A stretch of DNA of 64,000 bases from Skermanella stibiiresistens SB22 (GCF_000576635.1 NZ_AVFL01000024.1:60654-124653), one strand, 5' to 3'; positions 42,650 to 52,214 are shown, counted from the first letter of the stretch. A program made the numbers and translations. Notes: generated by a model not told the origin, from the sequence alone.

Positions 42650-42924
42650 GTCGTGATGATTCCCTTGTCGGCGAGATCCTGGAGCATCGCCACGACGTCG
42701 GTCGCGACCGTGTCGCGCTCGGCCTCGAAGGTCTTCGCCAGATCGTCGATGATGGCCTTCAATGTCGTGTCGCCGTCGCACCTTTTCAGGATCTCGACCG
42801 CGATCTCATCCGGCATGAAGACTTTTTCCGGAGCCAGCACGACCCAGGCCTCACGCGCCTGATCGAACCGGAATTTGACGTGCCGCGGCAGCCGCGGCAC
42901 GTTTTCCTCGGTGATGACGGTCAT
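42646..42924 (-). CDS. pqqD: PQQ biosynthesis peptide chaperone PqqD
   Basis: 92 residues beginning [20 protein letters not shown]. It has the winged-helix peptide-clasp (RRE) fold features of Pqq[20 protein letters not shown] and [19 protein letters not shown]. It presents PqqA to PqqE. It starts 4 bp after the pqqC stop and overlaps pqqE by four bases. Confidence 0.95.
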   Translation of the reverse strand: MTVITEENVPRLPRHVKFRFDQAREAWVVLAPEKVFMPDEIAVEILKRCDGDTTLKAIIDDLAKTFEAERDTVATDVVAMLQDLADKGIITT

Positions 42925-42928
42925 CGCC

Positions 42929-43663
42929 TCAGCGCCGCTCGGGCACGAAGGCGCCCGGCGGGATGTGGCCGGGTTCGACATAGGCGTGGTACAGCGCGTC
43001 GAGCTGCGCCCACAACACATCGCATTTGAACTCCAGCGCCGCCAGGACGGCCTGCTGCTGGTCGGGGCGCCGGGCCTCGCGCTTGACATAGGCCAGCGCG
43101 AAATCGGCGTCGCGTGGGGCCTCGGTCAGGCGGTTGTTGAAATAGGCCAGCGTGTCCTTGCTGATGAAGTCGTAATTCGCCAGCATGCCCGACACCCGGT
43201 TTTGGATGATGCCCGGCGAGAACAGCTCGGTCAGCGAGGACGCCACGGCCTCGAGCACGGTGCGGTCGCGCACGTAATGGACATAGGCCTCGACCGCGAA
43301 GCGCGTTCCCGGCAGCAGGCCGGCGCAGCTCTCCACATAGGCGGTGTCGAGCCCCAAGCCCTCGGTCAGCTTCAGCCAGCGCGCGATGCCGCCCTCACCC
43401 GGCTGCGAGCCGTCATGGTCGATGATCCGCTGGCGCCAGGCGCGGCGGTCCTCGACACTGGTCAGGCGCGATAGCACGACCGAGTCCTTGATCGGGATGT
43501 TGCACTGGTAATAATACCGATTCAGCGCCCAGGCCTGGACCTGCCCGAAGTTGAGCTTGCCGTTGTGGAGCAGCTGGTGAAAGGGATGGAGGCTGTGGTA
43601 CCGCGCGGCGCCGATCGCCCGCAGGCGTTCCTCGAGCTGGTCCTGGCTCAATAATTCAGTCAT
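42929..43663 (-). CDS. pqqC: Pyrroloquinoline-quinone synthase PqqC
   Basis: A 244-residue cofactorless oxidase that catalyses the last ring-closing, eight-electron oxidation. Signature segments are ALNRYYYQCNIPIKDSVVLS, RIIDHDGSQPGEGGIARWL, HYVRDRTVLEAVASSLTELF and SMLANYDFI-type (SGMLANYDFISKDTLAYF). It overlaps pqqB by four bases (43660-43663). Confidence 0.96.
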   Translation of the reverse strand: MTELLSQDQLEERLRAIGAARYHSLHPFHQLLHNGKLNFGQVQAWALNRYYYQCNIPIKDSVVLSRLTSVEDRRAWRQRIIDHDGSQPGEGGIARWLKLTEGLGLDTAYVESCAGLLPGTRFAVEAYVHYVRDRTVLEAVASSLTELFSPGIIQNRVSGMLANYDFISKDTLAYFNNRLTEAPRDADFALAYVKREARRPDQQQAVLAALEFKCDVLWAQLDALYHAYVEPGHIPPGAFVPERR

Positions 43664-44574
43664 GGCGATAGTTCCATTCCGTCTTCCCCCACTTCCCAGC
43701 CGGCCTCGTTGACCGAGGCTCGTTCTGGACTGTCATCCAGCAGGATGGGGTTGGTGTTGTTGATGTGGATGAATACCTTGCGCCGGATGCCGAGCGGAGC
43801 GAAAGCGGCCAGCGATCCTTCCGGACCGGACACGCTCATGTGACCCATGCGACGGCCCGTCTTGGTGCCCGTCTCGTTGCGGATCATCTCGTCGTCCCGC
43901 CACAGCGTTCCGTCGAATAGCAGGAGGTCCGCGCCCCTGATGCGGTCGGCCAGCGCCGGTGTCAGCTTGGCGCAGCCGGGAATATAAAAGAAACTCTTGT
44001 CGCCAGCGCTGATCCGCAGACCGACGGTATCCTCGGTCTCGCCGTCCAGCACCGGGGCGGCGTCCTCCAGATAAAGCGCCACCTTGCCGGGCACCGCGAA
44101 CATCTCGATCGTGATGCCGCTCGGGCCTTCCGGCCCGACCAACTCGACCGGGGCGTTCAGACCCAGGGTGCGCCGCTGGACCAGATCGGGATTGAGCACC
44201 TGGAAGATGCTGTTGGCCGACAGGACCGCGTGGATCCGCGATGTCGCGTAGAGCGACAGCGGCTGGCTCTCCCGCAGGTTTATCAGCCCGGCGATGTGGT
44301 CGACATCCCCATTGGTCAGCACCACGCCCGCGATGGGGCTGTGACGCTTGCCATGGCGCGGATACAGCGTCGGGGTATTCAGGATCTGTTGCCGCAGGTC
44401 GGGCGACGCGTTCAAAAGGAACCAGCGCTCACCGTCGGCGCTGATCGCCAGCGACGATTGCGTCCGGGGCTTCGCCGCCGGATCACCCGACCGGGCTCGC
44501 CGGCAGGTGTCGCACGCGCAGTTCCATTGAGGGTAGCCACCGCCGGCGGCCGAGCCCAGCACAACTATTTTCAC
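43660..44574 (-). CDS. pqqB: PQQ biosynthesis protein PqqB
   Basis: A 304-residue metallo-beta-lactamase-fold protein, proposed to hydroxylate the peptide-derived intermediate. Motifs are VLGSAAGGGYPQWNCACDTC, TNGDVDHIAGLINLRE in place of the usual HxHxDH, and HINNTNPILLDDSPER. The N-terminal cysteines (CACDTC) are the structural zinc site. The start is GTG 44574, directly followed by KIVVLGSAAGGG. Confidence 0.95.
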   Translation of the reverse strand: MKIVVLGSAAGGGYPQWNCACDTCRRARSGDPAAKPRTQSSLAISADGERWFLLNASPDLRQQILNTPTLYPRHGKRHSPIAGVVLTNGDVDHIAGLINLRESQPLSLYATSRIHAVLSANSIFQVLNPDLVQRRTLGLNAPVELVGPEGPSGITIEMFAVPGKVALYLEDAAPVLDGETEDTVGLRISAGDKSFFYIPGCAKLTPALADRIRGADLLLFDGTLWRDDEMIRNETGTKTGRRMGHMSVSGPEGSLAAFAPLGIRRKVFIHINNTNPILLDDSPERASVNEAGWEVGEDGMELSP

Positions 44575-44613
44575 GGCCGTATCCAGTCTTGTCCGCAGGC
44601 GGCGGCGGGTAGC

Positions 44614-44691
44614 TTAGATTTCGGCGCAGGCGTAGCAGTTGATTTCCATGCCGACGGCGATTTCAACGATGCGCGGGGTCTTCCACTTCAT
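44614..44691 (-). CDS. pqqA: PQQ precursor peptide PqqA
   Basis: A 25-residue peptide, MKWKTPRIVEIAVGMEINCY then ACAEI. Glu16 and Tyr20 are the E-x3-Y residues that become PQQ. The ribosome site GGAGAGG lies nine bases before ATG 44691. It is 39 bp ahead of pqqB and thus the first gene of the operon. A 13-bp palindrome (44719-44731, CGAGCAGTGCTCG) lies 28 bp upstream of the start. Confidence 0.95.
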   Translation of the reverse strand: MKWKTPRIVEIAVGMEINCYACAEI

Positions 44692-44830
44692 AGCGTGATC
44701 CTCTCCAGGTTGAATTTACGAGCAGTGCTCGCCACACCTTATCGACGGTGAAGGACGCCATCATAACGCCCCATGCGAGACTGTAACGCTGTACTTTGGT
44801 CTAACTGCCGTTTTGGTCAAGGGGTAGGCC

Positions 44831-45757
44831 TCATACGGACGGCGTCAGGTCCCCCGGTTCCGGCTCCTGGCGGTCGCCCAGGCCGGGCTTCGAACGCGCG
44901 GCTTGCCGCGACGTGTGCCACTCCGTCACGACCACCGCGACCGCCAGCCAGAAGCCGCCGACCAGATAGCCGCTGGCGACATCGCTCAGGAAGTGGACGC
45001 TCAAATAGATCCGGCTGAAGCCGATCAGCATGATCGCCATGGCGCCCCAGAACAGCACCTCGAAGCGGGCGCGCGGCTGCGTCTGGATGGTCCGCCACAC
45101 ACTATAGGCGATGAAGCCATAGACGGAGATCGCCGCCGTCGCGTGCCCGCTGGGAAAGGCCGGGCTGTGCGCCTCGATCAGGTCCCAATTGGCCGGCCGG
45201 TCGCGCGCGATGATGTATTTGGCGCTCCAGGTCGTCAGCTGCGCGCCCAGCACGCAGATCCAGAACGGCAGCACCAGATGGCCTCGCTTGCCGCTCCACC
45301 ACAGCAGCGACGCCACCAGCCCGACGATGGTCGTGGTCGGTCCCTCGCCCCACAGCGTCAGCCATATCATGGCGTCGATGAACGGCTGCACCCGGTGCGC
45401 GTCGAACCAGCGGTCCACCGCGTTGTCCAGCGCCACCAGCCCCTCGGCCTCGTGAAGCTCCCGGACCAGCCCACCGAACAGCGCCACCAGGTAGATCGCG
45501 AAGATCACCATCAGGGTCAGCGGCAACCCAGTGAAGACCTTGCTGTCCAGCCGCGCCTTGACGAAACGCGAGGCGCGCGGGAACCGGCTGTCCAACAAGG
45601 CCACCACCGGCCGGTCGCGGACCCAGTGCCGCGACACCCGCACCGGACCGTGGAGGCGTCTGGCCGCCATCCCGATCAGGGCGACCAGCCCGCGCGCCAG
45701 CCAATGGAGGACGGCCAACGCCGCGATCAGGATCGCGATGGCCAGCAGCAGGTTCAT
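44831..45757 (-). CDS. PAP2-family membrane phosphatase
   Basis: 308 residues with several membrane spans. The phosphatase motifs are complete: KYIIARDRP (K-x6-RP), PSGHATAA and SRIYLSVHFLSDV (SR-x5-H-x3-D). Family members dephosphorylate phosphatidic acid, undecaprenyl pyrophosphate or lipid A. An N-terminal membrane helix and a charged cytoplasmic loop precede the domain. It follows ppc on the same strand by about 100 bp; functional link unlikely. Confidence 0.92.
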   Translation of the reverse strand: MNLLLAIAILIAALAVLHWLARGLVALIGMAARRLHGPVRVSRHWVRDRPVVALLDSRFPRASRFVKARLDSKVFTGLPLTLMVIFAIYLVALFGGLVRELHEAEGLVALDNAVDRWFDAHRVQPFIDAMIWLTLWGEGPTTTIVGLVASLLWWSGKRGHLVLPFWICVLGAQLTTWSAKYIIARDRPANWDLIEAHSPAFPSGHATAAISVYGFIAYSVWRTIQTQPRARFEVLFWGAMAIMLIGFSRIYLSVHFLSDVASGYLVGGFWLAVAVVVTEWHTSRQAARSKPGLGDRQEPEPGDLTPSV

Positions 45758-45858
45758 CGTGGAAATGACGGGTCTCCAAAGGCGCGCGGTCTAAAACGGG
45801 TGTACCTTTCCGATGACGGACAGAACGCCGATCGGCCGCCGTTGTTGCCTCGCCCTCC

Positions 45859-48800
45859 TCAGCCGAAGAAGCCGATCCGGTGGACGACGCCGACGCTGAC
45901 CCGGCGCATCAGCTCGTACAGGCCGGTCATCGGCTTGAAGATGTCCTCGTTCTCGCGCTGATAGTTCTGGCTCTCGTCGCTGGCATAGGTCGCCCGCTCG
46001 CCGAAATCCCCCGTCACCGCGTCGTCGGTGGTGGCCGGGAATATGCGTTCCAGCTGGCTGACCGCCGTCGGGATGTCCAGGTGGAGCACCCGCATCAGCA
46101 GCCGGGCGTGGGTCGTGTTGTGCTGGCTGCTGAACTGCGGGATGTGCGTCGCCAGCAGGAAGATCTCGTGGATCAGCGCGATCCGGACCGCGTGCAGGAT
46201 GCCCAATTGCTCCCTCGCCTCCGGGCTCACCAGCGCGCCGCAGCCGGTCCGGTCGGACCCGACCAGGGCCAGCCCGTCGCGCAGGATGCAGAAATCGGCG
46301 AACAGCTTCCGCCCCACCTTGGTCTGGCGGGCGTGCAGCGGGCTGTCCTCCAGGTAGCGCGCCAGCAGCCGCATCTGCTCCGCCCGCGCCTTGTCCCGAG
46401 TCTTGGCGGCGCGCAGCAGCCACAGACCGGGGTCCAGCGTGTCGACATAGGCCCGCAGCGCGTCGGGCGAGGCGATCGCGGCGCCGTACTCGACCATGCC
46501 GATCAGCTGGCGGAACCGGTTGGACCGGGCGTAGAGCTGGCGGAACCGCTCCGGGTCCTTGCCGATCGCCTCGCCGACGCCGCTGATCGTGTTGGCGGGC
46601 AGCCCCAGTTGCTGGAGGATCGCGTTGTGCGGGATCGCGCGGATCTGGCTGACCGAGGCCTGCTCGATGTCGTCCGTGCTGTCGTGCTGCCGCTTGATCG
46701 CGCGGCTGCCCGACGGGAACAGCAGGTTGGTGCCGAAGGCGCCCAGCAGCATGGCGTAGTCGGGGCTCTTGACCAGCGAGACCTGGAACTCCTTCACCGT
46801 GGTGAAGAACTCGGTGATGTAGTCCGGGTCCTCGTAATAAGGATCGCTCCTGGCGTCGCCCCGGTCGCCCAGCATGTGCTCCAGGATGCGGGTGACCACC
46901 GCGAAGGCCCCGCCGGGCGTCACGAAGTACAGGAAGCCGTCGCCGCCCTGGAAGCTGACCTCCTGCTTGAAGTCCACCTTGTTGTCGGCCAGGAACTCCA
47001 GCGAATAGGGTGTGGCGGTATAGCCCAGCCGCTCCTCGAACCCGGCGGGATGGGCGCCCCGGCCGATCGACTCGCCATGGGTGTCGAAGATCACCAGCTG
47101 CACGCCGGTCAGGCCGTGCTTGGGGAACAGCCGGGCGACGCGCAGCCGCAGCCGCTCGATCGAGGCCGAGGCCGGGGTCTGGCCCAGATACCGTCCGGCG
47201 TCGGAGAAGCCGGTCTGGATGCACAGCCGGCCGCGCGCCTGGACATAGGCCCGGTAATGCGGGTTCTCCAGCAGCTGGTCGATCACCCGGCTGCCCAGTT
47301 CCAGCGCCTTCTCCGTCTCGAACAGCGGGCTGATGTCGACCTTGTCGGCGACGCCGAACAGGCGGGCGTAGTACAGCGCCGTCAGCGGCGTGAAGGCCGA
47401 TTCGCACTCGGCGATCAGGAAGCGGACCGGCGTGGTGGCGTCGGCGTATTTCAGCATCTGCGCCACGATCATGAACAGCCGCTTGGACGAGGTCCGCTCC
47501 GACATGATCGAGCCGAAATTGATCGTCCGCGGCTCGACCTTGTCCAGCAGCTCGTTGAGCGACGTCAGGTAGGACTGCCGATAGCGCGGATCGTCCGGCG
47601 CCGTCTCCATCCCGACGGTCTTGCGGATCGCGTTGTGCAGCTGGGTCGCGTTGATCCGGACATGGGTGTGCGCCATGCCCAGCCCATAATTCGCCAGCTC
47701 CGCCCGCAGCGAGCACAGCCGCCGGATCGCCGGATCGCGCGCCGTGCCGTCCGCCGTCGCCAGCTTGATCACCCGGTCGATCAGCCCGATCGCCTGCGAA
47801 TTGTCGGTCAGCCGCAGCGAGATGCCGTCATGCATGCGCTGGGCGATCCGCTGGATGTGGGGCAGGGCGCCCGTCCCGCCGGGATCCTGGGCGAACACGC
47901 CGATCTCGTCGGTGACCTCGTTGATCGCCAGCGCCAGCCGCGACTCCAGCAGGTCGAGCGTGTGGCCGATGTCCTCCCCGGCCACCGCCAGCCCGCGCAC
48001 GGCGCGGACCTCCTCGCGGTAGTGCTTGAGCTGGGCCACCTGCACGATCAGGCGCTTCCGCAGCGTGTCGGTCCACTTGATGTCGGATCGGCCGTCCAGG
48101 TCATAGCCGACCCAGCTCGCCACCGTGATCAGCTTGGGCGTCAGCTCGGTCCAGCGGTCGGGATAGACCTCTTCCGCCACCGCGTAGACGATGCCGTAGA
48201 GCCGGCGGAGCGCCGCTTGGACGTTGCCGATCGCGATCAGCGACAACCCGTGCTCGCGCGTCAGGCTCAGATCGGGATCGGGGCGGTGGACCAGCCCGGC
48301 CATGTGCTCGATCAGCTCGGCCCGCGTCGACTCCGTCAGGGGAGTGCCATCGCCGGCCCGGCCCGAGGCCAGCGTCGTCAGCAGCTCCATCAGCTCGCCC
48401 GACAGGTTGAAGGTCGGGTGCGCGGTCATCACGATGCCGAACAGCTCGTGCTCCACCCGCGCGCGGAACCGCTCGAACGGCACGGGACCCTCGGCGCCCG
48501 GTGGAATGGCCAGCGCCCGGATCAGCCCGGTCAGCGAGGCGGCGTTGGCCTCCGGGTCCATCTCCCCGACATAGCGCGACAGCCGGGCGGCGCGGCCGAT
48601 GAAGCCCTGCGCCGACAGATGCTGGATCAGCTGCTCCAGCGTCGCGTGCGAGACCGATCCGTCCTCGATCTTCCTCGACAGTTCCAGCGCCACGCGCTGC
48701 ACCGGGTTGCTGAACGGATCGTCGTCGGTCGAGGCGGAAAACCGCCGCAGCGCCTCGCCCAGCTCCGCCGTCAGCGCGGCCAAGTCGGGCGACGGCGCGT

Positions 48801-48990
48801 CCTCCGCCGGAAAGCACGCGTCCACCGTCAGCAACGGCCATTTCAGGTCCGCCGCCCCGGTGGAAGCAGGATAGGAGGGGGCGAGAGCGGTGACCGGGGC
48901 GTCCTGAGGCATGCGGCGGGCTTTCGTCGATCGGGTGGGGCGGGAGGGGGCGCCTGAAACGGCGGAGGTGGCAGAGGGGCGCCGGGGCAT
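45859..48990 (-). CDS. ppc: Divergent phosphoenolpyruvate carboxylase-like protein
   Basis: About 1043 residues from ATG 48990 (GGAAGG upstream; frame open to 49089). The family His is present in VMTAHPTF, and FLIAECESAF, SPLFETEKAL and SRAIKRQ follow the PEPC order. By eye alignment with E. coli PEPC, SDSAKDAG (Lys546) is SDAGRYLG here and FHGRGGSIGRG (His579, Arg581) is FDTHGESIGRG. The C-terminal Asn-Thr-Gly is missing; the protein ends VVHRIGFFG. PEPC fixes bicarbonate onto PEP to form oxaloacetate; whether this one still does is uncertain. The N terminus is proline/serine rich and disordered. No neighbour clarifies its role. Confidence 0.75.
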   Translation of the reverse strand: MPRRPSATSAVSGAPSRPTRSTKARRMPQDAPVTALAPSYPASTGAADLKWPLLTVDACFPAEDAPSPDLAALTAELGEALRRFSASTDDDPFSNPVQRVALELSRKIEDGSVSHATLEQLIQHLSAQGFIGRAARLSRYVGEMDPEANAASLTGLIRALAIPPGAEGPVPFERFRARVEHELFGIVMTAHPTFNLSGELMELLTTLASGRAGDGTPLTESTRAELIEHMAGLVHRPDPDLSLTREHGLSLIAIGNVQAALRRLYGIVYAVAEEVYPDRWTELTPKLITVASWVGYDLDGRSDIKWTDTLRKRLIVQVAQLKHYREEVRAVRGLAVAGEDIGHTLDLLESRLALAINEVTDEIGVFAQDPGGTGALPHIQRIAQRMHDGISLRLTDNSQAIGLIDRVIKLATADGTARDPAIRRLCSLRAELANYGLGMAHTHVRINATQLHNAIRKTVGMETAPDDPRYRQSYLTSLNELLDKVEPRTINFGSIMSERTSSKRLFMIVAQMLKYADATTPVRFLIAECESAFTPLTALYYARLFGVADKVDISPLFETEKALELGSRVIDQLLENPHYRAYVQARGRLCIQTGFSDAGRYLGQTPASASIERLRLRVARLFPKHGLTGVQLVIFDTHGESIGRGAHPAGFEERLGYTATPYSLEFLADNKVDFKQEVSFQGGDGFLYFVTPGGAFAVVTRILEHMLGDRGDARSDPYYEDPDYITEFFTTVKEFQVSLVKSPDYAMLLGAFGTNLLFPSGSRAIKRQHDSTDDIEQASVSQIRAIPHNAILQQLGLPANTISGVGEAIGKDPERFRQLYARSNRFRQLIGMVEYGAAIASPDALRAYVDTLDPGLWLLRAAKTRDKARAEQMRLLARYLEDSPLHARQTKVGRKLFADFCILRDGLALVGSDRTGCGALVSPEAREQLGILHAVRIALIHEIFLLATHIPQFSSQHNTTHARLLMRVLHLDIPTAVSQLERIFPATTDDAVTGDFGERATYASDESQNYQRENEDIFKPMTGLYELMRRVSVGVVHRIGFFG

Positions 48991-49208
48991 GGGCGTCGAA
49001 CCTTCCGTATGAACTTCTTCCGGCGGAGCGACTGGCGCCAGCACGTACCGCGGCGCGGCAACGATGCTGCGGACCCCTGGGTCTGTCAACGGCTATCGCC
49101 CGCGTTTTATGGAAATGCCCGCCACTCTCCGGGAAGTGCTTTCACCTGTAAGCGTCCTCAGGCCACGGCACCTTCCGCCGGGCACGATCACCCTGATATG
49201 ATCCCGCC

Positions 49209-50780
49209 ATGAGCGATCACCCCGACGACACCGGCATCGACACCGAGGATCAGGCCGCGGTCGTGGCCTTGCTGTCCGACCCGGCCATCCATGGCGGCGT
49301 TCCGGTCCAGCGCATCGACACCAATGGCAGCATCGTCTTCGTGGCGGGCGACAGGGTGTGGAAGCTGAAGCGCGCCGTGCGCTTCCCCTACATGGATTAC
49401 GGCACGGTCGAGCGCCGCCGCGTCGCCTGCGCGGCGGAGGTCAGGCTGAACCGGCGCACGGCGCCCTCGGTCTATCTCGGTGTGGCGCCGGTGACCCGCC
49501 GGCCCGATGGCCCGCTGGCCCTGGGGCCGGTCGGGGAGCCTCCCCAAACCCCACCCACCGATCAGGTGGTGGACTGGCTGGTGGTGATGTCCCGCCTCGA
49601 CCAGGACACGCTGTTCGACAAGCTGGCCGACCGCGACGCCCTGACCACCGACATGATGCGCGCCCTCGCCGAGACCATCGAGGACTTCCACCGCGCGGCC
49701 GAGGTCTTCACCGACCGGGGCGGGGCCGCGGCATTGCGCTGGGTGGTCGACGACAACATCGCCGAGCTGCGCCACTTTCCCGATGTCTTCCCGAAGGATC
49801 TGGTCGCCATCCTGGCCGAAACCTCCACCGCCGCGCTGGACCGCCATGGCGGATTGCTGGACCGGCGACGCGACGGCGGGTTCGTCCGCTTCTGCCACGG
49901 GGACCTGCACCTCCGGAACATCTGCCTGGTCGACGGCGTGCCGACGCTGTTCGACTGCGTCGAGTTCAACGACGACATCGCGATCATCGACGTTCTCTAC
50001 GATCTGGCGTTCCTGCTGATGGACCTGGAGCATCGCGGCTTGAGGGTCCAGGCCAACACGCTGTTGAACAGGACGCTGGACCTGACGGACGACCACGAGG
50101 GCTTGGCGCTGCTGCCGCTGTTCCTGTCCGCCCGCGCCGCGGTGAGGGCCAAGGTGATCGCCAGCGGCGCCGCGAACGAGCCCGACCCCGATGCCGCCAA
50201 CGCGGCGGCGCGTAGCTATCTCGACCACGCCGTGGCGGCGATCACCCCCATGGGGCCCCGTCTGATCGCCATCGGCGGCCTGTCCGGCACCGGCAAGACG
50301 ACGGTGGCGCGGGCCCTGGCGCCCCGGATCGGCCCCGCGCCGGGAGCCGTGGTCCTGCGCAGCGACGTGCTGCGGAAGCGGCTGTTCGGCGTGGCGGAGA
50401 CCGAACGGCTGCCGCCCGACGCCTATGCCGGCACAGTCACCGACCAAGTCTACGCCGACCTGCTCGACCGCGCCGGACGCGTCATCCGAGCCGGCCACGC
50501 GGTCGTGGTAGACGCCGTCAACGCCCGGCCGGAGGAGAGGGCGGCGCTGGAAAGACTGGCCGAGAGCGCTGGCGTGCCCTTCCGCGGCGTCTGGCTGGAG
50601 GCCGACGCCGATACCTTGGTGGCCCGCGTGACATCCCGCCGGGATGACGCGTCCGACGCCGACGCGGCGGTCGTCCGCCGGCAACTGGCCTATCAGGTCG
50701 GCCCGATGTCCTGGACACGCGTGGCGGCGGGTGGTGACCTCGTGGCCAATATGGATGAAATAGAGAAAATTACCAATTAA
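49209..50780 (+). CDS. Fusion of aminoglycoside phosphotransferase-like domain and P-loop kinase
   Basis: 523 residues. The N-terminal half has the APH fold with catalytic HGDLHLRNICLVDG and the metal-binding FDCVEFNDDIAIID. The C-terminal half (from about residue 350) is an AAA_33-type P-loop kinase with Walker A GGLSGTGKTTVARAL and a lid region (SRRDDASDADAAVVRRQL). This gluconate-kinase/zeta-toxin-like pairing is a recurring bacterial fusion of unknown substrate. Cytoplasmic. Monocistronic, divergent from ppc. Confidence 0.87.
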   Translation: MSDHPDDTGIDTEDQAAVVALLSDPAIHGGVPVQRIDTNGSIVFVAGDRVWKLKRAVRFPYMDYGTVERRRVACAAEVRLNRRTAPSVYLGVAPVTRRPDGPLALGPVGEPPQTPPTDQVVDWLVVMSRLDQDTLFDKLADRDALTTDMMRALAETIEDFHRAAEVFTDRGGAAALRWVVDDNIAELRHFPDVFPKDLVAILAETSTAALDRHGGLLDRRRDGGFVRFCHGDLHLRNICLVDGVPTLFDCVEFNDDIAIIDVLYDLAFLLMDLEHRGLRVQANTLLNRTLDLTDDHEGLALLPLFLSARAAVRAKVIASGAANEPDPDAANAAARSYLDHAVAAITPMGPRLIAIGGLSGTGKTTVARALAPRIGPAPGAVVLRSDVLRKRLFGVAETERLPPDAYAGTVTDQVYADLLDRAGRVIRAGHAVVVDAVNARPEERAALERLAESAGVPFRGVWLEADADTLVARVTSRRDDASDADAAVVRRQLAYQVGPMSWTRVAAGGDLVANMDEIEKITN

Positions 50781-50840
50781 TTACCCGTAAAATGATCAAA
50801 GTTCCAAAACGCCATGAGGCCGAATGATTCTCCGCCCGGA

Positions 50841-50854
50841 TTGATGTGGGTCAT
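50841..50854 (+). promoter_or_regulatory. FNR/FixK-like box upstream of the universal stress gene
   Basis: TTGATGTGGGTCAT matches the anaerobox TTGAT-N4-(A/G)TCAA at all but the last base. It lies 87 bp upstream of the usp start. Oxygen-responsive control of usp genes by CRP/FNR-family proteins is common in alphaproteobacteria. Confidence 0.5.
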
Positions 50855-50940
50855 TGTGGACCCCTTCCGCCAGTCTTAGTCTTCCGTCAACCATAAGGTT
50901 TCCTCGCCATAGAGTTTCCTCGGATGAGGGAGAGACTGGA

Positions 50941-51804
50941 ATGATCCGCAAGATCCTCGTACCCCTGGTCGGCCGCGACAGCGATCGCGCCGTTCTGGCG
51001 ATGGGGTTCTCCGTCGCCAAGACCTTCGACGCCCATGTGGAGGCGCTGCATGTCGGCGGCGACCCGCGCGACGCGGTCCCGATGCTGGGCGACGGTCTGT
51101 CCGGCGCGCTGATCGAGGAGATCATGCGGGCGGCCGAGCGTGAATTCGCGGCCGACGCGGAACTCGCCCGCAAGCATTTCGAAGGCGCGCGCGCCGCCGC
51201 GCAGGCCGCCGTCACCCAATCCGCCCCGGGACCCGGCATGGCTTCCGGCTGGATGCGGTCCCTGACCGGCGCCATCGAGGACGTCGTCACCCACGAGGCC
51301 CGGCTGGCCGACCTCATCGTCTTCCCGCAAAGCGCCGGTGTCGGCGACACCCGCCTCGCGGTGACGCTGGAGGCGACGCTGCTTGGATCCGCCCGCCCGC
51401 TGTTGCTGACGCCGGATCGGCCGCCGGCCAAGATCGGCGGCACCGTCGCCATCGCCTGGAATGGCGGGGCGGAATGCGCCCGCGCGGTCGCGGCCGCCAT
51501 GCCCTTCCTGATCCGGGCGGGCACCGTCCACATCATCACGGCGGATACCTCGGCGACCTCGTCGGACGAAGCCGGCAAGCTGGCCGAATATCTGGCGTGG
51601 CACGGCATCCAGGCCAAGGTGGACAAGATCGCCCCAACCGGCGAGCCGGTGGGCGGGGCCCTGCTGGCGCGCGCCGCCGAGCTGGGCGCCGACCTGATGG
51701 TGATGGGAGGCTACGGCCACAGCCGGATGCGGGAGTTGATCATGGGCGGCGTCACCCGCCACGTCCTGGCCCATCCGGGACTGCCGATCCTGATGGCCCA
51801 CTGA
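50941..51804 (+). CDS. Universal stress protein, tandem UspA domains
   Basis: 287 residues beginning MIRKILVPLVGRDSD after a GGGAGAG ribosome site. Two UspA halves are seen; only the C-terminal has the ATP-binding pattern G-x2-G-x9-G (MGGYGHSRMRELIMGGVTRH), while the first is degenerate. Such proteins bind ATP and help survival under stress or low oxygen. An FNR/FixK-like site upstream suggests anaerobic induction. Confidence 0.92.
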   Translation: MIRKILVPLVGRDSDRAVLAMGFSVAKTFDAHVEALHVGGDPRDAVPMLGDGLSGALIEEIMRAAEREFAADAELARKHFEGARAAAQAAVTQSAPGPGMASGWMRSLTGAIEDVVTHEARLADLIVFPQSAGVGDTRLAVTLEATLLGSARPLLLTPDRPPAKIGGTVAIAWNGGAECARAVAAAMPFLIRAGTVHIITADTSATSSDEAGKLAEYLAWHGIQAKVDKIAPTGEPVGGALLARAAELGADLMVMGGYGHSRMRELIMGGVTRHVLAHPGLPILMAH

Positions 51805-51938
51805 CCCCAGGGTCCGGCCCAAAGGCCAAGCCCCAAAGTCGAACTTGGAGACGACGTCGCGACGGGAAGGCGAATCGAAACCACCACAACGGAGAAGCCC
51901 TGGCCAACAAGGGGTGTCAACCGGAGGAGTTCCAAGAC

Positions 51939-52214
51939 ATGCTCACCATAGAGGACTGCATCGCCCTCAGTGAATTGACCGAGAACGAGATCAAGGCCAT
52001 AGCGGAACACGAGCACGTGCCCGAGATGATCGCCCTGGAGTTGGGGAACTACCTGCTCCACCGCGATGACGGCCAGACCTGCATCAAGGGCATCATCCTC
52101 GACGACATCCGTCAAGCCGAGGAGCGGGGCGACAAGCGGCACGCCACCCGCCTAAAGCTGGTCCTCCGCCACTTCATGGACACCCATCGGGACCAGGGCG
52201 CCAGGCTCTGCTGA
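51939..52214 (+). CDS. Small conserved-type protein of unknown function (91 aa)
   Basis: Begins MLTIEDCIALSELTENEIKA after CGGAGGAG, a clear ribosome site. It is mainly helical and charged, with AEHEHVPEMIALELGNYLL and a C-terminal HATRLKLVLRHFMDTH. Proteins of this form are frequent in Rhodospirillales and Rhizobiales but have no assigned function that I know. It lies 134 bp after the usp gene and may share its transcript. Confidence 0.72.
   Translation: MLTIEDCIALSELTENEIKAIAEHEHVPEMIALELGNYLLHRDDGQTCIKGIILDDIRQAEERGDKRHATRLKLVLRHFMDTHRDQGARLC

Noticed and set aside
45880..48957. 1025-codon frame antisense to the PEPC-like gene
   Set aside because: Composition is that of a reverse-frame shadow (Gln/Arg/Gly/Val-rich) and the opposite strand has clear homology.
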